Shown here: positions 1 to 11,784 of the stretch, piece by piece
How the letters are laid out: each line of letters opens with the position of its first letter
Numbering within the stretch: the first letter of the stretch is position 1
Source: Physella acuta
Lineage: Eukaryota > Mollusca > Gastropoda > Physidae
DNA: 64,000 bases
Assembly (NCBI RefSeq): GCF_028476545.1
Contig: NW_026731893.1
Coordinates: forward strand, 682,001-746,000
Reading direction: 5' to 3'
Made by a program: the position numbers and the translations under genes
Notes under the pieces: generated by a model
The model's database searches: none
What the model saw: the letters and a program-made list of their open reading frames with translations, nothing else
What the model was told of the DNA's origin: nothing

Positions 1-3000
1 GTGGGGTGGGGGTCGGTTGAAGTGGGGGCGGAGGAGGGCTGGTCAATGTGGACGTCCACCTGCGGAATTAAACAACAAAGTAGACTGCTTACTTTACAAC
101 AATAGATTTAAAAAGTGCATTTCAAAAATGTCGATTATACATTAAAACTGCAGTTCTCGTGGCAAATGTATCAGAAATGTAGACGTATACCGCCCGCCTA
201 AGAAAAAAAGCGATTTTGATTTACAAACGGAATTGGATGGGGCGGTGATCGTAGCAATTTTCTAAAACAATTCTTAGTATTTTAAGTTTCTATTTAAACA
301 TTTAAATAATTGTAACTAAATCATAGTAGGCCTACACCATTATTTTGTGCCAAAGCCTAAGATGATGTAGATCTAGTAATTTTTTTAAGTAAAAAAAAAA
401 ACTCAAAAATAACCACGTTACAATTAGAAATTTAAATATCAGCGCGTGTATAATGTGCTCGCTTGGTCAGGCATGTAGGGCTAACGGTCAGCCCGAGCAC
501 AAAATGGGGTAAAGGCGGTTTGTTATGGAAACACATGCAGCGTAAAGTTGAGTAAAAGTAATATAATGACGTCACGTTGATTAGCCGAATTTACCCGAAC
601 CCATATAGTGGTTAATAGCTAGACAGCCACAAATGACAGAAAAAAGTTCGGACAACAGCAACTTGAATTGTAAAAAAAATTATAACTGCCTGCAATCTCT
701 GACTCTTTATGAAAAATAATGGGTAAAATAGCCTTTAAAATCGAGGGGTAGTGTACACAGCGTCCCAGTGCGATAACTCTTTCAATGAAAAAACTATTTT
801 AGATAGTCTTAGTGTAAGTCCTGCTAGGGGGATGACTACACTATCTACCCTTCCCTAGGCTTAACTAATATCTCTCTGATCAGTGCAACCGTAGTAGAAC
901 CCACGACGGTGGTTAAACCCTTAACAAAAAACGCTTAACAATTTACAGAATTTATTGCATGAAATAAAATGAAAAAAAAACGTAAATTCAAAACATCCTA
1001 ATTCAACACTAAACAATCACCAAACATACAAAACACTACGTTCGATGGGATGCTGTGTACCTTCGGTGCCTCGGTTAGTCTAGGCTCTGAACACACAGAC
1101 AACCTTCAAATACCTTCACGCATGAGGTGCGCCAAGCGCCCACATAGAAACTGACCCGAGCTACATTCTCGACTCGGGTCAAAAGAAAGAAAGAAAAGTC
1201 CGAGCGGTCAGTTTATATACCCGCCTCGGGCGGAAGGGGAAACCCCGTAGCCGCTGACCATTTGACCATTCACGCACAGACTCGCACACAATAAAATAAT
1301 ACAAATAAATCACCCATTCACCCGCTCACATTAGCACATTCACACGGTAAGTTTACGGACATCTTGGGAAAATTTAACTCCCAATTATTACTTAGGCCTA
1401 GCGAAGGATGTCACCGAAAATATCAAATCCCTATATTACATTATCCGTTAACGTACACATTGCATGTAAATGAATTAGTAATTTTGCAGCATGTGTTGAG
1501 AGGTCTTCTAAATTTTTGTGGCCGTCCACAATTAGCACGGGGTGTGGCAGTGGCGTAGCGAGGTCGGGTGTCACCCGGTGGGTGTCACCCCCCCAGAGGC
1601 ATAGAGACCCTTCCCAGGGACAAACTTTCAAATTTTCGATTTGCACCCCCCCCTCAAACTTTCAATTTGCACCCCCCCCCCTCGAGTTTTCGATTTGCAC
1701 CCCCCTCAAACTTTCGATTTGCACCCACCCCTCGAGTTTTTCTCTATATATTTTGCTATTTTTTGCCTTGGTGTCACCCCCCTAAATGGTGTCACCCGGT
1801 GCGGTCCGCACCCCCCGCCCCCCCCCTCGCTACGCCCCTGGGGTGTGGGTCAAATGTTTGAAGCCTTTTTATTTTTGAAAAACATCCAGATGATGTTATG
1901 ACATTAAACAAATTAGATCTTAAGTCGGCATGCAATATGGTATTTTCCTCAGCCATTGATATAAAATTAAGTTTTTCTGATTTTAATGTCACAGAATCAC
2001 AAATTAAATGTGTCAATTTTGAATTAACAAAAATTCGTCCTTTGGAAGGAGTGGGTGGGAGACTTGGGTGGGGGGTGGGGTGGGAGTGGAGGAGTGCGGG
2101 TCGATGTGGACGTCCACATGCGGAACTAAAACACAAAGCACTTACTTTAAACAATAAATTTAAAAAGTGCATATAAAATGTAGATTCTACATTAAATCGG
2201 CAGTTCTCGTGGCAAGTTTGTCTGAAATGTTTTTAGTCTTTTCATTTTGGAAACACTTCCACATGAGATTATAGCTTTAAACAAATTAGATCTAAAGTCG
2301 GCATGGTTGATGTTATTTTTCTTAGCAATTGTCAAGAAACTAAGTTTTTCTAATTTTAATTTCATAGAATCACAAATTGAATGTGTCAATTTTGAATTAC
2401 GAAAATTTGGTGGGGAGTGGGGGGGGGGGGTGAGGTGGGGGCGGAGGAGGGCGGGTCAATGTGGACGTCCACATGCGGAATTAAACCACAAAGCAGGCTA
2501 CTTACTTTAAAACAATAATTTAAAAAGTGCATTTCAAAAATGTCGATTATACATTAAAACTGCAGTTCTCGTGGCAAATATATCAGAAATGTAGACGTAT
2601 ACCGCCCGCCTAAGAAAAAAAAGCGATTTTGTTTTACAAACGGGATTGGATGGGGCGGTGATCGTAGCAATTTTCTAAAACAATTCTTGGTATTTTAAGT
2701 TTCTTTTTAAACATTTAAATAATTGTAACTAAATCATAGTAGGCCTACATCATTATTTTGTGCCAAAGCCTAAGATGATGTAGATCTAGTAAATTTTAAA
2801 GTAAAAAAAAAACTCAAAATAACCACGTTACAATTAGATATTTAAATATCAGCGTGTGTATAATGTGCTCGCTTGGTCAGGCGTGTAGGGCTAACGGTCA
2901 GCCCAACCACAAAATGGGGTAAAGGCAGTTTGTTATGGAAACACATGCAGCGTAAAGTTGAGTAAAAGTAATATAATGACGTCGCGATAATTAGCCGATT

Positions 3001-6000
3001 TTACCCGAACCCATATAGTGATTAATAGCTAGATAGCCACAAATGACCGTAAAAAGTGCGGACAACAACATCTTGAATTAAAGAAATATTATAGTGCCTG
3101 CAATCTCTGACTCTATATGAAAAAAAAAATGGGTTAAAATAGCCTTTAAAATCGAGGGGCAGTGTACACAGCGTCCCAGCGCGATAACTCTTTCAATGAA
3201 AAACTTTTTTAGATAGTTTTAGTGTAAGCCTTGCTAGGGGGGGAAGACTCTACTATCTACCCTTCCCTAGGCTTAACTAATATCTGTCTGATCAGTGCAC
3301 TCGTGGTAGAACCCACGGTGGTTAAACCCTAACCTTAAGCTAAAAATAAAACAAAAAACGCTTAACAATTTACAGAATTTATTGCATGAAATAAAATGTA
3401 ACAAAAAAAAACAAACGTAAACATTAAGTCAAATTCAAAACATCCTAATTCAACACTAAACAATCACCAAACAAGCAAAACTCTACGTTCGATGGGATAT
3501 TGTGTACCTTCGGTTCCTCGATTAGTCTAGGCTCTGAACACACAGACAACCTTCAAATACCTTCACGCATGAGGTGCGCCAAGCGCCCACACAGAAACTG
3601 ACCCGATCTACATTCTCGACTTGGGTCAAAAGAAAGAAAGATCCGAGCGGTCAGTTTATATACCCGCCTCGGGCAAAAGAGGAAACCCTGTAGCCGCTGA
3701 CTATTTGACCATTCACGCACAGATTCGCAAACAATAAAATAATACAAAATAAATCATCCATTCACCCACTCACATTAGCACATTCACACGTAGACTTACG
3801 GACATATTGGGAAAGTTTAACTCCCAATTATTACTTAGGCCTAGTGAAGGATGTTACCGAAAATATCAAATCCCTTTATTACATTATCCGTTAATGTACA
3901 CATTGCATGTAAATGAATTAGTAATTTTGCAGCATGTGTTGAGAGGTCTTCTAAATTTTTGTGGACGTCCACAATAAGCACAATAAGGGAGGGGGGGGGT
4001 GGGTCAAATGTTTTAAGACTTTTTATTTTCGAAAAACATCCAGATGATGTTATGACATTAAACAAATTAGATCTTAAGTCGGCATGCATTATGGTATTTT
4101 CCTCAGCCATTGATACAAAATTAAGTTTTTTTCTGATTTTAATGTCATAGAATCACAAATTAAATGTGTCAATTTTGAAATACTAAAAAATCGTTCTTTG
4201 GTAGGGGGAGGAGACGGCGGAGGCGGGGGGGGGTGGTGTGGGCGGGGGGGATACCTGGGGGGTGGAGGAGTGCGGGTCTATGTGGACGTCCACATGCGGA
4301 ACTAAACCACAAAGTACTTACTTTAAAAATACTTTTAAAAAGTGCATAGAAAATGTAGATTATAAATTAAATCGGCAGTTTTCGTGGCAAATGCATCAGA
4401 AATGTTTTTAGTCTTTTCATTTTGGAAACACTTCCACATGAGTTTATAGCTTTAAACAAATTAGATCTAAAGTATGCATATTTGATGTTATTTTCCTCAG
4501 CCATTGTGAAGAAACTAAGTTTTTCTGATTTTAATTTCATAGAATCACAAATTAAATGTGTCAATTTTGAATTACGAAAATTTGGTGGGGAGGAGTGGCG
4601 TTGGGGTGGGGTCGGGTGAAGTTGGGGCGGAGGAGGGCTGGTCAATGTGGACGTCCACATGCGGAATTAAACCACAAAGCAGGCTACTTACTTTAAAACA
4701 ATAATTTAAAAAGTGCATTTCAAAAATGTCGATTATACATTAAAGCTGCAGTTCTCGTGGCAAATGTATCAGAAATGTAGATGTATACCGACCGCCTAAG
4801 AAAAAAAAATCGATTTTGTTTTACAAACGGGATTGAATGGGGCGGTGATCGTAGCAATTTTCTAAAACAATTCTTGGTATTTTAAGTTTCTTTTTAAACA
4901 TTTAAATAATTGTAACTAAATCATAGTAGGCCTACACCATTATTTTGTGCCAAAGCCTAAGATGATGTAGATCTAGTCATTTTTTAAAGTAAAAAAAAAA
5001 CTCAAAATAACCATGTTACAATTAGATATTTAAATATCAGCGTGTGTATAATGTGCTCGCTTGGTCAGGCGTGTAGGGCTTACGGTCAGCGCGACCACAA
5101 AATGGGGTAAAGGCGGTTTGTTATGGAAACACGTGCAACGTAAAGTTGAGTAAAAGTAATATAATGATGTCACGTTGATTAGCCGAATTTACCCGAACCC
5201 ATATAGTGGTTAATAGCTAGACAGCCACAAATGACAGTAAAAGTTCGAACTACAGAATCGTGAATTTAAAAAAAAAAATTATAACTGCCTGCAATCTCTG
5301 ACTCTATATGAAAAATAGTGGGTAAAATAGCCTTTAAAATCGAGGGGCAATGTACACGGCGTCCCAGCGCGATAACTCTTTCAATGAAAAACTATTTTAG
5401 ATAGTCCTAGTGTAAGCCTTGCTAGGGGGGATGCCTACACTATCTACCCTTCCCTAGGCTTAACTAATATCTGTCTGATCAGTGCAACCGTAGTAGAACC
5501 CACGGTGGTTAAACCCTAACCTTAATCTTAAGCTAAAAATAAAACAATAAACGCTTAACAATTTACAGAATTTATTGCATGAAATAAAATGGAAGAAAAA
5601 AAAAGTAAACATTAAGTCATATTCAAAACATCCTAATTCAACACTAAACCACCACTGAACAAACACAACTCTACGCTCGATGAGATATTGTGTACCTTTG
5701 GTGCCTCGGTTAGTCTAGGCTCTGAACACACAGACAACCTTCAAATACCTTCACGCATGAGGCGCGCCAAGCGCCCACACAGAAACTGACCCGATCTACA
5801 TTCTCGACTCGGGTCAATAGAAAGAAAACTCCGAGCGGTCAGTTTATATACCCGCCTCGGGCGGAATGGGAAACCCCGTAGCCGCTGACCATTTGACTAT
5901 TCACGCACAGATTCGCACACAATAAAATAATACAAAAATAAATCATCCATTCACCCACTCACATTAGCACATTAACACGTAGACTTACCGACATATTGGG

Positions 6001-6835
6001 AAAATTTAACTCCCAATTATTACTTAGGCCTAGTGAAGGATGTTACCGAAAATATCAAATCCCTATATTACATTATCCGTTAACGTATACATTGCATGTA
6101 AATGAATTAGTAATTTTGCAGCATGTGTTGAGAGGTCTTCTAAATTTTTGTGGACGTCCACAATAAGCACAATAAGGGAGGGGGGGGGGTGTGGGTCAAA
6201 TGTTTTAAGACGTTTTATTTTCGAAAAACATCCAGATGATGTTATGACATTAAACTGAATTAGATCTTAAGTCGGCATTCAATATGGTATTTTCCTCAGC
6301 CATTGATATAAAATTAAGTTTTTCTGATTTTAATGTCAGAGAATCACAAATTTAATTGTGTCAATTTTGAATTACTAAAAAATCGTCATTTGGAAGGAGG
6401 GGGGGGGGGGGGGACTTGGGGTTGGGGGAGGGGGGGGGTGTTGGGGGGTGGAGGAGTGCGGGTCGATGTGGATGCCCACATGCGGAACTAAAACACAAAG
6501 CACTTACTTTAAAAATTAAATTTAAAAAGTGCATATAAAATGTAGATTATACATTAAATCGGCAGTTCTTGTGGCAAATGTATCAGAAATGTTTTCAGTC
6601 TTTTCATTTTCCACAAGAGGTTATAGCTTTAAACGATTTAGATCTAAAGTCGGCATGCTTGATATTATTTTCCTCAGCCTTTGTCAAGAAACTAAGTTTT
6701 TTTCTGATTTTAATTTTATAGAATCACAAATTAAATGTATCAATTTTGAATTACAAAAAAAAAAAAAAAAAAACACGTCTTTTTGGATGCGTGTTGGGGG
6801 GGGGGGGGGGGGAGGTGTGGTCTAAAAATTACAAA
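1..6835. repeat. Higher-order tandem array, about 2.2-kb units
   Basis: Three successive units share the same order of landmarks. TCATAGTAGGCCTAC recurs at 321, 2734 and 4921; AGGTCTTCTAAATTTTTGTG recurs at 1501, 3943 and 6132. The spacing is 2.19 kb between units 2 and 3. Unit 1 is longer because a 293-bp MITE sits in it. Each unit has a pair of diverged monomers of about 345 bp (containing AAATTAGATCT, a poly-G stretch and the palindrome GTGGACGTCCAC) plus a unique block of about 1.5 kb. The block holds an imperfect hairpin, a TATATAAA box on the minus strand (1219-1212, 3662-3655, 5850-5843) and an AATAAA 256-272 bp downstream of it. I see no reading frame shared by the units, so the array is non-coding. 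The first unit is cut by the window edge. Confidence 0.9.
1548..1840. mobile_element. hAT-type MITE with 8-bp target duplication
   Basis: The 293-bp element begins CAGTGGCGTAGCGAGG and ends CTCGCTACGCCCCTG, which are inverted repeats. It is flanked by a perfect 8-bp duplication, GGGTGTGG, at 1540-1547 and 1841-1848. The 8-bp duplication and the CA..TG ends are typical of the hAT superfamily. The inside is C-rich (repeated CACCCCC and TTTCGATTTGCACC) and non-coding. It lies only in the first array unit, so it came after the array expanded. A related full copy is at 61,295-61,791. Confidence 0.85.
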
Positions 6836-6879
6836 TATTTTTGGACATCATAAATGGATGACTCCTAACTTAAGAATTT

Positions 6880-7345
6880 TTCTTAAGAAGTTTTCTCGAT
6901 AACTGTTACTTTTACTTTACAAAACGTATTGTTAAATGTTGCACATATAAAAGTAATATACTTTTTTTTGCCTTAAAGCTAAGATTTCAAATGTGTATTT
7001 TTTATGCAGCACAACATATTTTTTTTTCGAAAACAGTCATTTATACTTTACAAAAGGTATTGTTTTATTTGAATATAAAGTAGTAGTAATATATACATTG
7101 TTATGTCTTAATGCAAATCTATTAATTTGTATGTAGCATAACTTGCATATTTTTTCTCGAAAACCATTACTTGTAATTTTCACTAGTGTTTGATATTTTA
7201 ATGTAATACAAATTACAATGTTTTGCCTTAATGCATAGCTTTTGATCTTTCATGTAGCACAGCTGCTATTTTTCTTCTCAATAACTTTTATTGGTACTTT
7301 GCAATACGATTTGTTTAAAGTTAGATATAAAAAAGTCATATTATA
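6880..7345. repeat. Degenerate tandem repeat, about 122-133 bp, four copies
   Basis: Variants of TTCTCGATAACTGTTACT start near 6892, 7025, 7153 and 7275. Each is followed by TTTACAAAAyGTATTGTT and then CCTTAATGCAAAGCTTTTGAT-like text. The copies are strongly diverged, so this is an old AT-rich satellite remnant. No coding capacity is seen. Confidence 0.7.
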
Positions 7346-8660
7346 AACATCAAAAGTTGTAGTCGTTAAGGAAAAATGCGCAAGAAATAAATCACCGAAA
7401 TTCTGATTTTTCATCATAATGTGTTTCTTGCACTTTTGGATTCTTTGTCCATTTCTGAACTGAGAAAGTAATAACTTAAATGAGGGAAAAAAAAAGAAAG
7501 TTTAATATATTTTTAATGAACCTTCATATGAAAAAAAATGATCGCATTTTTCTAATATTACACGTTCACTAAGAAATGTTTGACATCAACCATCACGTTG
7601 TATTTGGCGTTATTGGAAAGATAGATCTCTCAAGTAATCGTTAATTATAATATCCGACCAAATCGAACACACAAAGCATTCAACTTGCTTTATAATCCAC
7701 ACAGGAATGGTATTCTCCTGGCCTAGATTTTGCTAGTTTTCCGGTTTTTCTCAGTTTTTTACAATAAAAAGGGTACTGCTTTTTAAAAATCTGTGATACT
7801 ATTCCCACCATACTGTCAGTACTTCTTCTAAAGGTAATCATACAACTTTGGTCACGAGGGAATTGAGTTGGCTTTGATAGAAACAAATTTTATGATAAAA
7901 AATATGCAACTTTTTCAAATTTTTGAATACTAAGAATTGTGAAATTTTTCGGACCTTGTTGAATTCAGACCAGTAGCTCTTTCAAAATGATGTCGAGACA
8001 TAAGTTTTAATATGTACTGAAATATAAGCAGTGTAAATTTGATTGTTTACAATTAAAAAGAATAAAAAACCGTAGCGTTTTTAAAAGTGCCGAAACATTC
8101 AAAATGGTTGATATTTTTTTTTCTGGTTTCCATGACAACCTACATTGTTTTAAACTTTGTTTTGCTGTTTAGTACTTTTTTATGTTCAGAACATGACAGA
8201 AGTATTTAAAATTCTTCAGATGTTAAATTGTAAAAAATAGGAAAAAAAAACTAAGCCTGTCCCTCTAAATCTATAAACGTTACTTAACTACATGTGTTTC
8301 TATGTTTTATTACAGATAATTTTTTATGTTTAAATACACATGAATATAATTATGAAATGTAAAATTCATTAGGTATTACCTTTTTACTTGAGTATATGTC
8401 GTTCGTGTTCTATTTACGCTAACACAGATTTATATCCGGCATATTTATTTGACATAATAATTTCTCTTGGACACCTTGTCATCGGTTAAAAAAAAATTTG
8501 GTGTGAAACACAAACTATTTTTTAAAGGTTTTCTTTCTATATATATGAAAATGTGATCAATATTTTTACAAAAAGAATGTATGTTTGTCAATGTCCATTT
8601 ATAGTTATTAAATCTATTTGAACACCGGAAAAAATACTATACCTAATCAATTTCATAGAA
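7346..8660. other. AT-rich stretch, no gene recognised
   Basis: Both strands hold only short frames without recognisable motifs. No repeat shared with other parts of this window was found. Confidence 0.5.
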
Positions 8661-8990
8661 CGAGCCGGCCCGCGGCATAACATACGTCGCTATTTAGTTG
8701 TTTTTTCTACTTTTCAGTAATTCATAATTTGTGAATTCAACAGTACCAACGCTGCCACTGAAAATATTTCTTTAAAACACTATAAGTAGCTCGTTAAGGA
8801 CCATAACCCCCCTTCCTCTTCACCCCCCACGTTTAAAATCGTTGGCTCTGCTTGTAAACATTTAGAGTGAACACAGCTCACTAAAACCATGTAGGGGTGG
8901 GGAGGTAGGGAGCGCGTTTACAGCTTGTTTTCTAGGCGCGTTTGCAGCTTGCTTTCTAGCGGCTCCCAGAAGAGAATTATATATATAGAT
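8661..8990 (+). mobile_element. Dispersed short retroelement, CGAGCCGG head and TA tail
   Basis: The unit starts CGAGCCGGCCCGCGG and ends GAATTATATATATA. A second copy starts at 46,841 with the same head, the same GTAGGGAGCGCGTTTACAGC block and the same TA-rich tail. A head-only fragment lies on the minus strand at 16,664-16,770. A fixed head with a tail of short tandem repeats is the form of SINEs or 3' ends moved by RTE-type LINEs. I cannot name the family. Confidence 0.6.
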
Positions 8991-9119
8991 GTTAAATTGG
9001 TGTTTAATTCAATCCTGTGGTCAATGTGATTTTATCAATAAGTGTATGTAATAAAATGGCTCTATTTATCTCTACATTTTCACGAGTTTTATTTATGTAG
9101 AATGATTTTAAAAACTTCT

Positions 9120-9245
9120 ATCTTCTTCTTCTTCTTCGTTCTTAATTTTTAGTGTTGGAAGGAATCGAGCCCAATCTGCCAGAGGGTTTGAACTCGAGAC
9201 TTTTTTCAAATTTATCAACCATGAACTTTGCCGACTCGACCATGC
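9120..9245 (-). mobile_element. Fragment of tRNA-derived SINE (family 2)
   Basis: On the minus strand this matches the ends of the copy at 9255-9513: a head resembling CGAGTCGG with box-B-like GTTCAAACCCTC, and a (GAA)n tail read as CTTCTTCTTCTT on the plus strand. The middle is missing. Confidence 0.65.
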
Positions 9246-9254
9246 TTCCATCAC

Positions 9255-9513
9255 AATTAAGGATTACGTGTCAACTGGTTATGCGCCATTGAGGCCATTG
9301 ACTCCGATTTCAGCCTGCTTTTCTTTTTGGATTTGCTTCCATAGCCTTTGTACAACCAAGAACAAACTACAAGGCAGCAGTTGTTTAGTTTTGGAGTTGT
9401 CTCTCCTAGAAGAGTGGCTGTCCCCAGCTAACGAGCCTCATCTGCCCGAGGGTTCGAACTCGAGACTTTTCGGTTTAGCAACCATGAGCTTTACCGACTC
9501 GACCACGCCGACC
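9255..9513 (-). mobile_element. tRNA-derived SINE (family 2), near full length
   Basis: Read on the minus strand, the head GGTCGGCGTGGTCGAGTCGG carries a box-A-like TGGTCGAGTCGG, followed by the box-B-like GTTCGAACCCT. The body (CAGGCTGAAATCGGAGTCAA and neighbours) recurs at 15,681-15,992, 20,963-21,240 and 47,733-47,957. A poly-C run lies directly beyond the head, followed by a repeated piece of the box-B region at about 9530-9563. Confidence 0.8.
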
Positions 9514-9683
9514 CCCCCCCCCCCCCCCCCCGAGGGTTCGAACTCGAGACTTTTCGGTTTCTATTTATCTTCATATTTTTACGAGTTTTATTTACGTAGA
9601 ATGATTTTAAAAAACTTTATTTATTGCCGTCTTTGGTGTGAGTTCGCTGATGTAGAACATTGAGTAGTTTATGTACACACCAT

Positions 9684-9770
9684 CAGAGGCGTAGCGAACG
9701 GGGGCATGGGGTGACACCACAAATTGCGCACAAATTGACACCATAAAGCGGAACGGTAAGGGAGGGTAAG
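9684..9770. mobile_element. End fragment of the CAGTGGCGTAGC MITE family
   Basis: CAGAGGCGTAGCGAACGGGG followed by GGTGACACCAC matches one terminus of the hAT-type MITE at 1548. No opposite end or target duplication is seen. Confidence 0.5.
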
Positions 9771-9904
9771 ATTACGTAGTTAGTCAAATTTGAACGAAAA
9801 CAGACTGACAGCTCGTTAGCTGGGAAGATCAAACCACCAAGGGGAGAAAACTCGGAAATCAAACTTGATTGGACCCCGTTAAGCTATACGATTACAAACA
9901 TTGA

Positions 9905-10020
9905 ATTCCTTCTTTCTTCTTCTTCTTTGTTTTTAATTTGTAGTGTTAGGCGGTATTTTCCTTTAACACAATTCGAACAGATATGCGACGTATTGACTCC
10001 GATTTCAGCCTGCTTTTTAC
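9905..10020 (-). mobile_element. 3' part of family-2 SINE
   Basis: CTTCTTCTTCTTTG, then TAGTGTTAGGCGGTATT and GACTCCGATTTCAGCCTGC, correspond to the tail half of the SINE at 9255-9513. It stops abruptly at CTTTTTACAAGC, a motif that also opens the repeats at 49,795 and 54,775. Confidence 0.6.
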
Positions 10021-10346
10021 AAGCTTTTATTTAGTTCGCAATTTTAGTGACAAAAGCTTTTATGAAAGAAATCAGATTCATTCTATTTTTCCATTGCATT
10101 AAAAAAACTTTTCGCAATAAAGATTTTGTATGTTTGTTTTATATAAAATAGTAGAAATGAAGCGAAAATGATAGGAGAATTGTTCCTGTGGGCGGTGTGA
10201 GACGTTAATGGAGCAAAACAGAAACAGACAGATGTTTTTAAAAAAATGTTTATAATTTACATTAATAAATGTAATGCAAAGTATTACAAAAAATTCATCA
10301 TTGGCTGCTATGTAAATCAACCACAAACTATTCAAATGGCCTCAGG

Positions 10347-10669
10347 ATCAAAAACTAAACTGCTGATTGTAAAAGTGTTCGACCTGTTTCTTTAATTTCT
10401 AATCAAAAACTAAACTGCTGATTGTAAAAGTGTTCGACCTGTTTCTTTAAACTCTAATCAAAAACTCAACTGCTGATTGTAAAAGTTTTCAACCTGTTTC
10501 TTTAATCTCTAATCAAAAACTAAACTGCTGATTGTAAAAGTTTTCAACCTGTTTCTTTAATCTCTAATCAAAAACTAAACTGCTGATTGTAAAATGTTTC
10601 GACCTGTTTCTTTAATCTCTAATCAAAACCTAAACTGCTGATTGTAAAATGTTTCGACCTGTTTCTTTA
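10347..10669. repeat. 55-bp minisatellite seeded in a GIMAP 3' end
   Basis: TGCTGATTGT recurs at 10,361, 10,416, 10,471, 10,526, 10,581 and 10,636: six copies at an exact 55-bp period. The last copy contains the final codons and stop of the minus-strand GIMAP gene; the other five lie downstream in its 3' region. The array appears to have grown from the gene's own 3' end. Each copy includes the complement of the codons for YNQQF. Confidence 0.9.
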
Positions 10670-11774
10670 GATCACGTGTCTGATCTTCTAGAAACTTCAG
10701 CTTGTCCGTACCCCTGGCCTCATCAACGATCGCGGTCAACAGACATTCGGCCTTGACCTTCAGCTCCAACAGGGACTCCTCGCGTGACCGCAGCTTCATG
10801 ACGTCATTGCCCAACCGCCGGATCTGTTCGATAACTGGATTCTCCAGTGTTTCTTTCAAGTGCTGGAATGTCTGGCTGTCTATGGTGACATTGGTCGTTG
10901 TATACCGGAATCCTTGTGCTGCATCTCGCACGATGTCAAGCATATTTGAACTACACGTCACATTTTGTAATGCATTCATTAAAACGTCAATGGTCGTGTT
11001 AAGTTCCACAACTGGGGACTGCAGCAGATTCAAACCTCGTTTCAAATCATCCAGACGGTGTTTTAGTTTTGTATTCAACTCAGTAAAACAATGGTTTAGT
11101 AGCAACAGCTTCCTTTTTGGTTCGCTATTCGCAAAATCTCTGCGAGTGTAAGATAATGTAATCCTTGCTTGAATTTGTATTAGTGTTTTCACCATTCTGT
11201 TTTTATCGGCTAAGGTGCCTTTATTGTTGAATAGCACTGCTCGATGCTGACATTCATTAAACAAGTCTCCTAAAGGCCCTTCTTGATTTACACACCAAGA
11301 ATCAAAACTCACATCACCATTACGAGATTGGAACTCATCCCCGTGCGTCATAATAACGATACAGAAGTCTTTAATGATATTCTCTCCAAAAATATCTTTA
11401 AGAATGCTAACAATTTTCGCGTCTTCACTCGTGAAGATTTCCCCATACTTCACAACAAGCAGCAAAGCATGGAACTCAGAACAGAAGCTATTTATAGCTT
11501 CCGTCATGTTCTTGCACGTGCATCTCACGCTGTCAATCAAATCTAGATCGGTATCCATCAACCCCGGCGTGTCGACGATGTTAAGGAGAATGTTGTCGAT
11601 TCTTTTGGCGTGCAGCTCCACGTGTTTAGTGCAAGCCGTGGTGTTGTTGGTGTGTTTAAACACATTCGAGCCCACGATTGTGTTACCCGATGAGCTTTTG
11701 CCGACTCCGGTTTTTCCGATTAAAAGACAGTTGAGCGTGTCCCGGTTAGTGGGAGTTGATGTAGATGCTCCCAT
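10623..11774 (-). CDS. GIMAP-family (AIG1-type) GTPase, single domain
   Basis: The 383-residue protein is a GTPase of the immunity-associated (GIMAP/IAN) family, GTP-binding switches that act on intracellular membranes in immune cells. Visible parts: a P-loop GKTGVGKSS (residues 20-28), Walker-B/G3 DTPG near residue 68, and MTHGD at the G4 position in place of the usual (T/N)KxD. After about residue 200 comes a long charged, leucine-rich helix-forming tail with coiled-coil character. I take the ATG at 11,774 as start: it opens with MGASTS, which fits an N-myristoylation site. On the minus strand it lies only five bases after GTTGCAG, a plausible 3' splice site, so an upstream 5'UTR exon is likely. 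There is no in-frame stop. Unlike the genes at 21.8 and 35.1 kb it has one AIG1 domain and no zinc finger. Both ends merge into minisatellites. Confidence 0.92.
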   Translation of the reverse strand: MGASTSTPTNRDTLNCLLIGKTGVGKSSSGNTIVGSNVFKHTNNTTACTKHVELHAKRIDNILLNIVDTPGLMDTDLDLIDSVRCTCKNMTEAINSFCSEFHALLLVVKYGEIFTSEDAKIVSILKDIFGENIIKDFCIVIMTHGDEFQSRNGDVSFDSWCVNQEGPLGDLFNECQHRAVLFNNKGTLADKNRMVKTLIQIQARITLSYTRRDFANSEPKRKLLLLNHCFTELNTKLKHRLDDLKRGLNLLQSPVVELNTTIDVLMNALQNVTCSSNMLDIVRDAAQGFRYTTTNVTIDSQTFQHLKETLENPVIEQIRRLGNDVMKLRSREESLLELKVKAECLLTAIVDEARGTDKLKFLEDQTRDLKKQVETFYNQQFRF

Positions 11775-11784
11775 GGCTACCTGC

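Noticed and set aside
41-6500. Poly-G segments of the array as G-quadruplex regulators
   Set aside because: Runs vary in length and position between units and look like satellite slippage; no support for a function.
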